Shown here piece after piece: positions 24,069 to 32,005 of a stretch of DNA of 33,922 nt. The notes beneath the pieces were generated by a model. It was not told the DNA's origin and ran no database searches. It worked only from the letters and a program-made list of their open reading frames with translations. The translations under genes and the position numbers were made by a program. The stretch lies in contig CAJUGL010000038.1 of assembly GCA_910586515.1 (NCBI GenBank), forward strand, positions 1-33,922, given 5' to 3'. This DNA comes from an uncultured Acetatifactor sp. (GTDB lineage: Bacteria; Bacillota; Clostridia; Lachnospirales; Lachnospiraceae). Numbering within the stretch: the first letter of the stretch is position 1; each line of letters starts with the position of its first letter.

Positions 24069-24893
24069 ATGGGCGAGGTGTACGAAAAACTGTTAAGGTA
24101 TTATGAAAATGTCAGACAGAAGACGGAGTTTGTGCCCAGGGTGGCGTTGGTATTGGGGTCCGGCCTGGGGGATTTCGCGGAGACGGTTGGTGTGGAGTAT
24201 GAGCTGCCCTATGGGGACATAGAGCAGTTTCCCGTTTCCACTGTGCCGGGACATGCGGGAAAGTTTATTTTCGGCTATGTGGGAGACGTGCCCGTGGCCT
24301 GTATGAAGGGCAGGGTGCATTATTATGAGGGATATCCCATCAGCGATGTGGTGCTTCCCATCCGGCTGCTGAAGCTTATGGGGGCGGAGACGCTGTTTCT
24401 CACCAATGCGGCGGGAGGCGTGAATACCTCTTTCCAGGCAGGGGATCTGATGATGATCAAGGATCATATCGCGGCATTTGCCCCCAATCCGCTCATCGGA
24501 CCCAATATAGACCAACTGGGAACCCGGTTTCCGGATATGAGTGAGGTCTATGACAGGGATCTGCAGAAGCTGATTCGGAGAAAGGCCAGGGAAAACCGGA
24601 TTTTCCTTCAGGAAGGGGTCTATGTGCAGCTGACCGGGCCTTCCTATGAATCCCCGGCGGATATCCGCATGCTCCGGATGCTGGGCTGTGACGCGGTGGG
24701 AATGAGCACGGTGGCGGAGGCTATTGCGGCCAATCATATGGGCATGAAGATATGCGGTATTTCGTGCATCAGCAATCTGGCGGCCGGAATGACGGCAAAT
24801 CCCCTAAGCCATAAGGAAGTCCAGGAGGCGGCTGACCTGGCGGCGCCCCAGTTCAAAAAACTGGTGACGGAAGTGGTGAAGGAACTGGCATAG
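24069..24893 (+). CDS. Purine nucleoside phosphorylase (trimeric type)
   Basis: This 274-residue enzyme splits purine nucleosides with phosphate into base and ribose-1-phosphate. It follows the PunA/PNP-I family. LGSGLGDFAE (29-38) binds phosphate, VPGHAGKFIFG and MKGRVHYYEGY supply the catalytic His region, and LTNAAGG, LTGPSYESPAD (Glu) and SNLAAGM (Asn) recognise a 6-oxopurine such as inosine or guanosine. GGAGAG precedes ATG 24069. It is the first enzyme of a salvage run with cytidine deaminase, an amidohydrolase and a purine permease. The Glu/Asn pair favours hypoxanthine and guanine over adenine. Confidence 0.93.
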   Translation: MGEVYEKLLRYYENVRQKTEFVPRVALVLGSGLGDFAETVGVEYELPYGDIEQFPVSTVPGHAGKFIFGYVGDVPVACMKGRVHYYEGYPISDVVLPIRLLKLMGAETLFLTNAAGGVNTSFQAGDLMMIKDHIAAFAPNPLIGPNIDQLGTRFPDMSEVYDRDLQKLIRRKARENRIFLQEGVYVQLTGPSYESPADIRMLRMLGCDAVGMSTVAEAIAANHMGMKICGISCISNLAAGMTANPLSHKEVQEAADLAAPQFKKLVTEVVKELA

Positions 24894-24997
24894 CAGGCCG
24901 GACAGGGCGGAACCGTTTCCTTCGGAATCAGGAAGGGACAGCGTTTTTGAGAATCATACGGGAAAGAAGCCGGGTGAGTCCGGACAGAGGTGAAAAT

Positions 24998-25441
24998 ATG
25001 GGCGGAGAAGAGAAGAAAAGGGCCGGGCATCCCCGGGATGAGGAACTGGTGAAGGCTGCGTTGGAGGCAAGGGCCATGGCGTATGTCCCTTATTCCCATT
25101 ATGCGGTGGGGGCTGCGCTGCTGACGGAAGAGGGGGAGATTTTCCAGGGGGGCAATATCGAGAATGCCTCCTACGGCGCCGCCAACTGCGCGGAGCGGAC
25201 TGCCATCTTCAGGGCGGTGAGCCAGGGCAGGCGTAAATTCAGCGCCATTGCCGTCGCAGGGGGCATGGAGGGCTGCGCGCCGGAGGAGTACGCTTATCCC
25301 TGCGGTATCTGCAGGCAGGTGATGCAGGAGTTTGCCGGGAAGGGATTCCGGGTATTGGTGGCGAGAAGCGTTTCCGATTATAAGGCATATGAATTTCAGG
25401 AGCTGCTTCCTTTCGGATTTGGAGGTGAGTCTATCAGGTGA
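24998..25441 (+). CDS. cdd: Cytidine deaminase
   Basis: This 147-residue enzyme converts cytidine and deoxycytidine to uridine forms. The zinc site is NCAERTAIF with Cys and catalytic Glu, then PCGICRQ with two Cys, as in the small tetrameric class. NIENASYGA binds the nucleoside. ATG 24998 is used because AGAGGTGAAAAT precedes it and the family starts about here; an upstream ATG 24947 would add 17 charged residues not usual in the family. The stop overlaps the start of the amidohydrolase by 4 bases (GTGA). Confidence 0.93.
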   Translation: MGGEEKKRAGHPRDEELVKAALEARAMAYVPYSHYAVGAALLTEEGEIFQGGNIENASYGAANCAERTAIFRAVSQGRRKFSAIAVAGGMEGCAPEEYAYPCGICRQVMQEFAGKGFRVLVARSVSDYKAYEFQELLPFGFGGESIR

Positions 25442-26724
25442 GGACCAGACTGTACAATGCCCGTATTCTGACAGGGGAAGAGGGCGTGTTTTGGGGAGAA
25501 GTGTGGGTGAGGGACGAGAGGATTGTGTATGTGACGGAGGACAGGCCGGATGTGGGGGAAAGGGCCTCGGAGATTCCCTGGGATTTGGAACTGGACTGCA
25601 GGGGCGATCTGCTGATGCCGGGTTTTAAAAATGCCCACACTCATTCGGCAATGACGTTTCTGCGTTCCTATGCAGACGATGTGCCGCTGCAGCAGTGGCT
25701 TCAGGAGAAGGTGTTTCCCATGGAAGCCAGGCTGTCCGGGGAGGATATGTATCATCTGGTGAGACTGGCGGTTCTGGAGTATCTTACATCAGGGATTACC
25801 GCCATATTTGACATGTACCTGCAGCCGGAGGCCACGGCCAGGGCCTGTGTGGATATGGGGATGCGGTGTGTGCTCACAAGCGGCCTGAACGATTTTACCT
25901 CCTCCCTGGAGCAGCAGGAGCAGGAATATCTGAAATGGAATGACGGGAATCCGCTGATCAGCTACAGGTTTGGTTTTCACTCGGAATACACCTGTTCTGC
26001 CCAGCTGCTGAAGGGGGTGGCGGGCCTTGCCCGTAAATACAGGCAGCCGGTATTTACCCATCTGGCGGAGACAAAGGCGGAGGTGGAGGGATGCAGGCAG
26101 CGTTACGGGATGACGCCTGCGGTATTTCTGGACAGCCTTGGGATGTTCGAATACGGCGGGGGCGGTTACCATTGTGTCCACATGACGGAAGAAGACATGG
26201 ATGTCTTCGAACGGCGCGGATTGTATGTGGTGACAAATCCGGCCTCCAATGTAAAACTGGCCAGTGGAATCGCGCCCATTGCGGCGTATGTGGACAGGGG
26301 TATTCCCGTGGCTGTGGGCACGGACGGGCCTGCCAGTAATAACTGTCTGGATATGTTCCGGGAAATGTTCCTGGTATCTGGCTTGAGCAAGATCAGGGAG
26401 GGCGATGCGGCCAGTCTGGATGCGGCGGAGGTGCTGCGCATGGCCACGGCGGGAGGCGCAGGCGCCATGGGGCTTGAGGAGGCGGACCGACTGGCTGCGG
26501 GAAAACTGGCGGATCTGATTCTCGTTGACCTGCATCAGCCCAATATGCAGCCCATTCACAATATACCCAAGAATCTGGTGTACAGCGGGAGCAAGTCCAA
26601 TATCCGCATGACCATGGTAAACGGCAGGATTCTGTACCTTGACGGTGAATTTCATGTAGGGGAAAGCCGGGAGGATATTTACGCCAGGTGTGAGAGGATT
26701 GTAAACCGTATATTACACACGTAG
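25438..26724 (+). CDS. Amidohydrolase of the MTA/SAH deaminase (MtaD/TrzN) group
   Basis: This 428-residue metal-dependent deaminase has the amidohydrolase barrel. NAHTHSAM gives the first two metal His, then FTHLAETKAE (about 203-212) the third and the Glu, a YHCVHMTEED strand the fourth, and GTDGPASNN the Asp. The order and the long C-terminal strand that carries LADLILVDL match S-adenosylhomocysteine/5'-methylthioadenosine deaminases. Guanine or 8-oxoguanine deaminases are relatives. It would convert an adenosine-type nucleoside to its inosine form, which the neighbouring phosphorylase could cleave. The start GTG 25438 overlaps the cdd stop, with GGAGGTGAG upstream. Confidence 0.9.
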   Translation: MRTRLYNARILTGEEGVFWGEVWVRDERIVYVTEDRPDVGERASEIPWDLELDCRGDLLMPGFKNAHTHSAMTFLRSYADDVPLQQWLQEKVFPMEARLSGEDMYHLVRLAVLEYLTSGITAIFDMYLQPEATARACVDMGMRCVLTSGLNDFTSSLEQQEQEYLKWNDGNPLISYRFGFHSEYTCSAQLLKGVAGLARKYRQPVFTHLAETKAEVEGCRQRYGMTPAVFLDSLGMFEYGGGGYHCVHMTEEDMDVFERRGLYVVTNPASNVKLASGIAPIAAYVDRGIPVAVGTDGPASNNCLDMFREMFLVSGLSKIREGDAASLDAAEVLRMATAGGAGAMGLEEADRLAAGKLADLILVDLHQPNMQPIHNIPKNLVYSGSKSNIRMTMVNGRILYLDGEFHVGESREDIYARCERIVNRILHT

Positions 26725-26812
26725 CAGGCTTTTCCGGCAGGGTCCGGGTGTGGGATATGCGTTTTATGATATGTTGCTGATTGTTATATCAAACTACACA
26801 GGAGGGAAAAAC

Positions 26813-28180
26813 ATGTTGGAGAAGTTTTTCAAACTGAAGGAAAACGGCACGAATGTGAAGACAGAGGTTATGGCGGGTATCACTACCTTTATGACCATGG
26901 CGTATATTCTTGCCGTGAATCCCAGTATCCTTTCCGCTTCGGGAATGGATGCGAATGCAGTGCTGCTGGCAACGGCACTGGCATCTTTTTTGGGCACCGT
27001 ATTGATGGCGCTGCTTGCCAATTACCCCTTTGCACTGGCTCCCGGAATGGGTCTCAACGCCTATTTCGCCTATACGGTGGTCATCACTTACGGGTATTCC
27101 TGGCAGATTGCCCTGTTGGCTGTATTTGCGGAAGGCCTGATCTTCATTGTGCTGTCGGTGACCAATGTCAGGGAGGCCATCTTTAATGCCATCCCCATGA
27201 CGCTGAAATCCGCGGTGAGCGCAGGCATCGGTCTGTTCATTGCCTTTATCGGCCTGCAGAATGCAAAGATTGTGGTAAACAATGATTCCACACTGGTGAG
27301 CTACCAGAACTTCAAGGCGGATTTCAGTTCCGTGGGCATGGGTGCGCTTCTGGCGCTTGTGGGCGTGCTGATTACCGGATTCCTTTTGGTGAAAAAGGTG
27401 AAGGGAGGCATTCTCTTCGGTATCCTGCTGACCTGGGTTCTGGGCATTGTCTGCGAACTTGCGGGGCTGTATCAGCCCAATCCGGAACTGGGCATGTATT
27501 CCGTAATCCCGACGGCATTTGTCTCCTTTGATTTTTCTTCTCTGGGAAAAACCTTCGGGCAGGTATTCAAGGCAGATTTCGGGGCGCTGAAAAATGTGAC
27601 GGAATTCATTGTAGTCATTTTTGCGTTTTTATTTGTAGATATTTTCGATACCCTTGGCACGCTGATCGGTGTGTCCTCCAAGGCCAATATGTTGGATAAG
27701 GACGGCAAACTGCCCAGGATCAAGGGCGCACTTCTGGCGGATGCCATTGCCACCAGTGCCGGAGCGGTATTGGGTACTTCTACCACCACCACTTTTGTGG
27801 AGAGCGCGTCCGGCGTTACGGAAGGCGGAAGAACCGGACTGACCGCAGTGACTACGGGACTGCTGTTCCTGCTGTCCGTGATTTTCTCTCCCCTGTTTCT
27901 CACCATTCCTTCCTTTGCAACGGCTCCAGCCCTGATCATTGTGGGATTTTATATGATCGCCTCCGTTGCCAAGATTAACTGGGAGAACATGGTGGAAGCC
28001 ATTCCCGCATTTCTGTGCATTCTTTCCATGCCGCTGATGTACAGCATTTCCGAGGGTATCGCCATGGGCGTGATTTCCTGGACGATTCTGCATCTGTGCA
28101 CGGGAAAGGCCAAGGGCAAGGTGAGCATCCTGATGTATGTGCTGACGGTGCTGTTTATTCTCAAGTATATTTTCCTGTAG
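26813..28180 (+). CDS. AzgA-type adenine/guanine/hypoxanthine permease
   Basis: This 455-residue transporter of the NCS2 AzgA/PbuG group has an N-terminal FKLKENGTNVKTEVMAGITTF, the typical FMTMAYILAVNPSIL and APGMGLNAYFAY motifs, and DIFDTLGTLIGV in the second half with GTSTTTTFVESASGVTEGGRTGL. About 13 membrane helices are expected, carrying purine bases inward with protons. ATG 26813 is preceded by AGGAGG; the upstream ATG 26750 adds 21 unusual residues. An 88-base gap separates it from the deaminase gene. No purine riboswitch core was recognised there. A terminator follows directly. Confidence 0.92.
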   Translation: MLEKFFKLKENGTNVKTEVMAGITTFMTMAYILAVNPSILSASGMDANAVLLATALASFLGTVLMALLANYPFALAPGMGLNAYFAYTVVITYGYSWQIALLAVFAEGLIFIVLSVTNVREAIFNAIPMTLKSAVSAGIGLFIAFIGLQNAKIVVNNDSTLVSYQNFKADFSSVGMGALLALVGVLITGFLLVKKVKGGILFGILLTWVLGIVCELAGLYQPNPELGMYSVIPTAFVSFDFSSLGKTFGQVFKADFGALKNVTEFIVVIFAFLFVDIFDTLGTLIGVSSKANMLDKDGKLPRIKGALLADAIATSAGAVLGTSTTTTFVESASGVTEGGRTGLTAVTTGLLFLLSVIFSPLFLTIPSFATAPALIIVGFYMIASVAKINWENMVEAIPAFLCILSMPLMYSISEGIAMGVISWTILHLCTGKAKGKVSILMYVLTVLFILKYIFL

Positions 28181-28187
28181 GCGGGAA

Positions 28188-28222
28188 AAGGGCCGGCGCG
28201 CTTTTGCCGGTCCTTCTCTTTT
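28188..28222 (+). terminator. Intrinsic terminator of the salvage operon
   Basis: AAGGGCCGGC (28188-28197) pairs with GCCGGTCCTT (28206-28215), ten pairs with one G-U, around an 8-base loop. CTCTTTT follows, 8 bases after the permease stop. Confidence 0.85.
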
Positions 28223-28553
28223 GACGGGGTGCCCGGGAAAGACGGGCACTGCCTGCCGGTGGATAAAGTAAGTAATCTTGATCAGTGGAGCAGGCAGTCA
28301 TGCAGACTGTAACACTATGCAGGCCGTAATATCAAGTGAATTCAGCTGTATGGTGAAATAAGGAGAAAAATAAGGAGAAAATTTACTTTTAAGAGAACAA
28401 AGGCAGACCACGGGCCGCCGTCGCATTGGCGTGACGGGGCAGCAGCGGGGATGGGAATGGTTCAGCGTACGGTCTGAACGGTATCTTTAGTTCGATATAT
28501 TTTATAGTATATTTTATATGGAAGAAATGGAAGAAACGGGAGGATAGGGGTAT
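28223..28553. other. Gene-free region rich in inverted repeats
   Basis: No gene is supported in these 331 bases. A perfect 7-bp hairpin (GTGCCCG 28229-28235, CGGGCAC 28243-28249) lacks a T-tract. ACTGCCTGC (about 28249-28257) pairs with GCAGGCAGT further on, an enclosing stem. A CCGTCGC/GCGTGACGG stem lies near 28420. The last 60 bases are AT-rich and probably hold the MutS-like gene's promoter, but no box pair is clear. GGAGG lies just ahead of ATG 28554. A structured RNA is possible but not shown. Confidence 0.45.
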
Positions 28554-30419
28554 ATGGAATACCTGGTTTTCATGGCTGCCATGTTGGTTTTTGTGGCGGT
28601 GATTTTTGGGATGGAGGCCGTAAGGTCCCGAAAGGAAGAGCAGAGGTTTATCGCCAGGCTGCGGGAAGATTTCTGCAGTTTAAACGAAAAAGAGTATGCC
28701 CTGGAACGGTTTGCCAGGATGGACAGCTATTTCCGCAGACATGAGACGGGAGGACAGCTGGACGATATCACCTGGAATGACCTGGGGATGGATGAAATTT
28801 TCAAACGAATGAATTATACCCTTTCCGCTTCCGGGGAGGAGTATTTATATTATACACTGCGGACGCTGCGGCAGAGCGGGGAGGAACCGGCGCATCTGGA
28901 GGAGACCATATGTTTCTTCATGGAGCATCCGGATCAGCGGGTGAAGGTGCAGCTTGCAGCCAGGAAACTGGGTTACACGGGAAAGTATTCCCTCTATGAT
29001 TACCTTGACAATCTGGACCTTCTGGGTGAGCGGTCAAGCAGAAAGCATATTCTCTGCGATGTTTTGTTTTTGCCCCTGATCGGTTTGCTGTGGGTGAATT
29101 TTTCCACTGCAATTCTGGGAATAGCGGTTTTGGTTATTTACAATATCGTGTCGTATTTTAAGGAAAAAGGGGAGATCGATCCCTATATCACCAGTTTTTC
29201 CTATATTATGCGCCTGATGCAAAGCTGCGGGGACCTGGAAAAAGTTCATGCGCCTGTGTGCAGCCGGGAGTGGGAGCGGATTAGGAAGGCCAGGTCGGGA
29301 CTTCAGGGGATGAAACGCAATTCCGGCTGGGTTATGTCGCCCTACCGTGGAAATGCTTCCGGGGATATCTTGGCCATTTTCATGGACTATGTCCGTATGG
29401 TTTTCCATGTGGATCTGATCAAGTTTAACGGTATGCTGAGGGTGCTGCGAGGGCATCAGGAGGATGTGGATACGCTGATTCAGGTGATGGGATATGTGGA
29501 GACATCCATTGCCATAGGTATTTTCCGGATCTCCCTGGAGGCATCCGGGGCGGAGGGAGAAAAGCGGAATCCGGTGCCGGGAGAAGCCGTATCCCGTCAG
29601 AGCGGGGCAAAGAGGAATCCGGAGCCAGTGGAAGGCGCATCCCGTCAAGACGGTGCAGAGGGGAATGGGGAGCCAGTGGAAGCCGCATCCCGTCAGGGCA
29701 GACCGGACAGGACGGAAGCCGGTAGAGAATGGTGTGTGCCGGAATTTACCGGGGAGGAAGAGATAGTGTTGGAAGCGGGATATCATCCCCTGCTGAACAA
29801 CCCGGTGAAGAACGGGATTGCGGCAGGGAGGGGCGTGCTGCTCACCGGCTCCAACGCTTCCGGCAAGTCGACTTTCCTGAAAATGGTTGCCCTGAATGCC
29901 ATTCTGGCCCAGACCGTTCACACCTGTGCTGCTGCGCGCTACAGGGCGCCTTTTTTCCAGGTGTATTCCTCTATGGCTCTGCGGGATGACATGGGTTCCG
30001 GGGAGAGCTATTATATCGTAGAGATAAAAGCGCTGAAACGTATACTGGATGCGGCGGCCCAGAGGAAGGGGCGGATTCTCTGCTTTGTGGACGAGGTACT
30101 CCGGGGAACCAATACGGTGGAACGCATCGCGGCTTCCACGCAGATTCTGAAGTCCCTGGGCAGTTCCGGAATCCTCTGCTTTGCGGCCACCCATGACATT
30201 GAGCTGACGGAACTGCTGCAGAAGGAGTTTGACAATTATCACTTCGAGGAAGAGGTGCGGGAAGGGGATATTTTCTTCAATTACAGGCTGAAGGAGGGGA
30301 AGGCCACCACCAGGAACGCCATCAGGCTGTTGGAGCTGATGGGGTATGACCAGGCGGTGATTCAGAGGGCTTCGGCCCAGGCGGAGCATTTTGTGGCTTC
30401 CGGGGTGTGGAGAGAATGA
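28554..30419 (+). CDS. Membrane-attached MutS-type ATPase with repeat linker
   Basis: This 621-residue protein has a MutS domain V at its C-terminus: Walker A TGSNASGKST near 432-440, SYYIVEIKALKRIL, Walker B RILCFVDEVLRGTN near 507-520, and ATHDIELTEL. An N-terminal membrane helix (about 4-20), a helical region, two hydrophobic segments (about 165-204) and a clamp-like region precede it. It lacks mismatch-recognition domains I-III of MutS and the Smr domain of MutS2. A linker at 338-385 is made of three 16-residue repeats. The role of such membrane-bound MutS relatives is unknown; ordinary mismatch repair is unlikely. Own GGAGG site; a lone gene. Confidence 0.85.
   Translation: MEYLVFMAAMLVFVAVIFGMEAVRSRKEEQRFIARLREDFCSLNEKEYALERFARMDSYFRRHETGGQLDDITWNDLGMDEIFKRMNYTLSASGEEYLYYTLRTLRQSGEEPAHLEETICFFMEHPDQRVKVQLAARKLGYTGKYSLYDYLDNLDLLGERSSRKHILCDVLFLPLIGLLWVNFSTAILGIAVLVIYNIVSYFKEKGEIDPYITSFSYIMRLMQSCGDLEKVHAPVCSREWERIRKARSGLQGMKRNSGWVMSPYRGNASGDILAIFMDYVRMVFHVDLIKFNGMLRVLRGHQEDVDTLIQVMGYVETSIAIGIFRISLEASGAEGEKRNPVPGEAVSRQSGAKRNPEPVEGASRQDGAEGNGEPVEAASRQGRPDRTEAGREWCVPEFTGEEEIVLEAGYHPLLNNPVKNGIAAGRGVLLTGSNASGKSTFLKMVALNAILAQTVHTCAAARYRAPFFQVYSSMALRDDMGSGESYYIVEIKALKRILDAAAQRKGRILCFVDEVLRGTNTVERIAASTQILKSLGSSGILCFAATHDIELTELLQKEFDNYHFEEEVREGDIFFNYRLKEGKATTRNAIRLLELMGYDQAVIQRASAQAEHFVASGVWRE
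29565..29708 (+). repeat. In-frame 48-bp minisatellite in the MutS-like gene
   Basis: Three tandem units start at 29565, 29613 and 29661. Each encodes 16 residues of the form RNPEPVEGASRQDGAE (residues 338-353, 354-369, 370-385). Units two and three are the most alike. Being 48 bp, gain or loss of units keeps the frame. They fall in a hydrophilic linker just ahead of the ATPase domain. Confidence 0.92.
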
Positions 30420-30511
30420 TTGAAAAGAAAAGGCATGCGTTGCGTTAGGATGCAGCAGAGGCGGCTGTCTTGCAGGGCAGCTGCCTTTTGTTTGGTTCAA
30501 AACTTGAAATT

Positions 30512-30706
30512 TCAAAACTTGAAATTTATTCCGCTTTGCTTCAAGACAGCATTCGCAGTATGCCGTGACTTGATTTTTGTATCAACAGTGACATGCCGCC
30601 CTGACAGCGGACTGTACCAGATATCATGGTCACCTTTCCCATGTCTGACGAAGGTACATCCATTCTGTGAGAGGATATTGCGTACCTGTTTTTCATATTC
30701 AGCCAT
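30512..30706 (-). CDS. HicA-type toxin
   Basis: This 64-residue protein fits the HicA family, a small double-stranded-RNA-binding-like fold that cleaves mRNA. EKQVRNILSQNGCTFVRHGKGDHDIWYSP contains the GDH segment with the catalytic His. GRHVTVDTKIKSRHTANAVLKQSGI is the usual C-terminal pattern. Its start overlaps the end of the antitoxin gene by 8 bases, so it is translated second. The antitoxin-first order with a DUF1902 partner is a known variant of HicBA modules. Expression would be held down by its partner. Confidence 0.82.
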   Translation of the reverse strand: MAEYEKQVRNILSQNGCTFVRHGKGDHDIWYSPLSGRHVTVDTKIKSRHTANAVLKQSGINFKF

Positions 30707-30923
30707 TTCCTACCATCCTTTCGTGACGCTCTGACCTGAAAGTCAGGGAAAGGGGTTGGGCGGAAACTGCATTCAGCTCCAGAAGTTCAGGTACTGCAAA
30801 CCTTGTACGTTCCAGAAGTGCATCAAATGATCCTGATTCCAGGACAAGGCCAGGGATATCGTTGCTGGTGGCAATCCATACACCAGATTCATTGTCCCAT
30901 GTGAAATTGATAACATATTCCAT
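30699..30923 (-). CDS. DUF1902/HicB-like antitoxin
   Basis: This 74-residue protein is of the DUF1902 type, a minimal HicB-like fold. MEYVINFTWDNESGVWIATSNDIPGLVLES is followed by a helix FDALLERTRFAVPELLELN and a final strand LSLTFRSERHERM. There is no DNA-binding domain. Met at 30923 is chosen over the upstream Met at 30977 because AGGAGG lies 9 bases ahead and the family begins with the first strand. An inverted repeat TTAAAC-N7-GTTTAA (30946-30964) upstream might be an operator. It would neutralise the HicA toxin encoded next. Confidence 0.82.
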   Translation of the reverse strand: MEYVINFTWDNESGVWIATSNDIPGLVLESGSFDALLERTRFAVPELLELNAVSAQPLSLTFRSERHERMVGNG

Positions 30924-31289
30924 AGTAAATACCTCCTTCAAAGATTTAAACGCTCTAAGTTTAACCACAACGAACAAGATTCATGCTTCATCCAGGCCTG
31001 GTTACCCGATCGCCTTGCGTCATTGTGTATTTTACTATCCTTCCACCATCAAGGATACCACGGGAAATTCTGCACGTCAATAAAAAGCAGCAAGCAGAGG
31101 CGGCCTGAACTGTTGCCTTTTGTCTTTTTGAGATGAGGTATTGGAGGAGGTATTTTGCAGCAAAATATTGCAACAGAACAGGCATTTGTGATATACTGTT
31201 AAAAAGATATCAGGGTCTAAAGGCCCTGCAAAACACTTTTTGTCCCCAACATCGTAAAAGAAAAGAAAATACGTCTGGAGGTAAGTCAA
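30924..31289. other. Intergenic region between HicA module and GNAT gene
   Basis: No gene is supported. The left end holds the ribosome site and TTAAAC-N7-GTTTAA repeat of the antitoxin gene. TTGCAA (31168-31173), 18 bases and TATACT (31192-31197) make a possible promoter for the GNAT gene. After it a small hairpin, CAGGG near 31210 with CCCTG, precedes a CACTTTTTG run, which could act as an attenuator. Confidence 0.45.
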
Positions 31290-31706
31290 ATGGATGTCAG
31301 AATGGGAACGGATGAAGAAAAAGAACTGATTTTAACAAAATATCCCTATACTTCCCAGGTAATGCGCTCTGGAGGCAGTTTGGTCATTGCCCTTGAAAAC
31401 AGTGAAATAGAGGGTTTTTGCTGGTCCTTCAGAAGGGAAATCCCGGTTCCTGTGGGTAAGACAGAGGAGTTTGTCAACGTAGTGGAAGTCTTTCGGGAGG
31501 AGAACAGGCGCAGAGGGATAGGCAGTCTGATGATTAAAAAGTGCATGGAGACTGCAAGGGAACAGGGTAGCTATCAGGTCAGGGCGTATTGTGATATGAA
31601 CAATCTGCCGTCCCACATGCTCTGGGTGAAAAACGGATTTACCATATCACCTGTAAAAATGGAGGACGGACAGATTGTAGGTTCCTATGTGGCATACAGA
31701 CTTTGA
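31290..31706 (+). CDS. GNAT family N-acetyltransferase (second type)
   Basis: This 138-residue GNAT is not closely related to the one at 6385. It has the acetyl-CoA motif RRRGIGSLMIKKCMETAREQG preceded by the strand FVNVVEVFREEN, and the C-terminal pattern NLPSHMLWVKNGF. The N-terminal region LILTKYPYTSQVMRSGGSLVIALENSEIEGF is short. ATG 31290 has GGAGG 8 bases upstream. Monocistronic, closed by a strong terminator. Substrate unknown. Confidence 0.82.
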   Translation: MDVRMGTDEEKELILTKYPYTSQVMRSGGSLVIALENSEIEGFCWSFRREIPVPVGKTEEFVNVVEVFREENRRRGIGSLMIKKCMETAREQGSYQVRAYCDMNNLPSHMLWVKNGFTISPVKMEDGQIVGSYVAYRL

Positions 31707-31735
31707 CCTCAACATCATAAAAATGCCACATCTGG

Positions 31736-31761
31736 AAAACAGGGCGGAAGCCTTGTTTTTT
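31736..31761 (+). terminator. Intrinsic terminator after the GNAT gene
   Basis: AAAACAGGGC (31736-31745) pairs with GCCTTGTTTT (31750-31759), one G-U, capped by a GGAA tetraloop, and a T-tract is included in and after the 3' arm. It lies 30 bases after the GNAT stop. Confidence 0.85.
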
Positions 31762-32005
31762 GTGGTGTTTTATTGGGGGGATGTCTATGAAAAACAAACG
31801 GGAAAGGAGAAATGAAAAGATGAAAAACGGATAGTACGGACAGGAGCCGGGCCGGAGAGGGAGTTTCCGGCAAAGTGTTTCAGAGCCATGAACGGCAAAA
31901 ACCCGGGGATATCCGTGCGGAAGCGCGGAAAACCTTTCGGAACCTTGGGCGGAGAAAGGCAGCGGGTTCCGGGGATTCAATTATAATTAGACGGAGAGTG
32001 TAGAG

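Noticed and set aside
26725..26812. Purine riboswitch before the permease gene
   Set aside because: The conserved loop bases and three-way junction pattern could not be found in these 88 bases.
29034..30515. 493-codon minus-strand frame
   Set aside because: Antisense shadow of the MutS-like gene; Pro/His-rich product and repeats come from the minisatellite.
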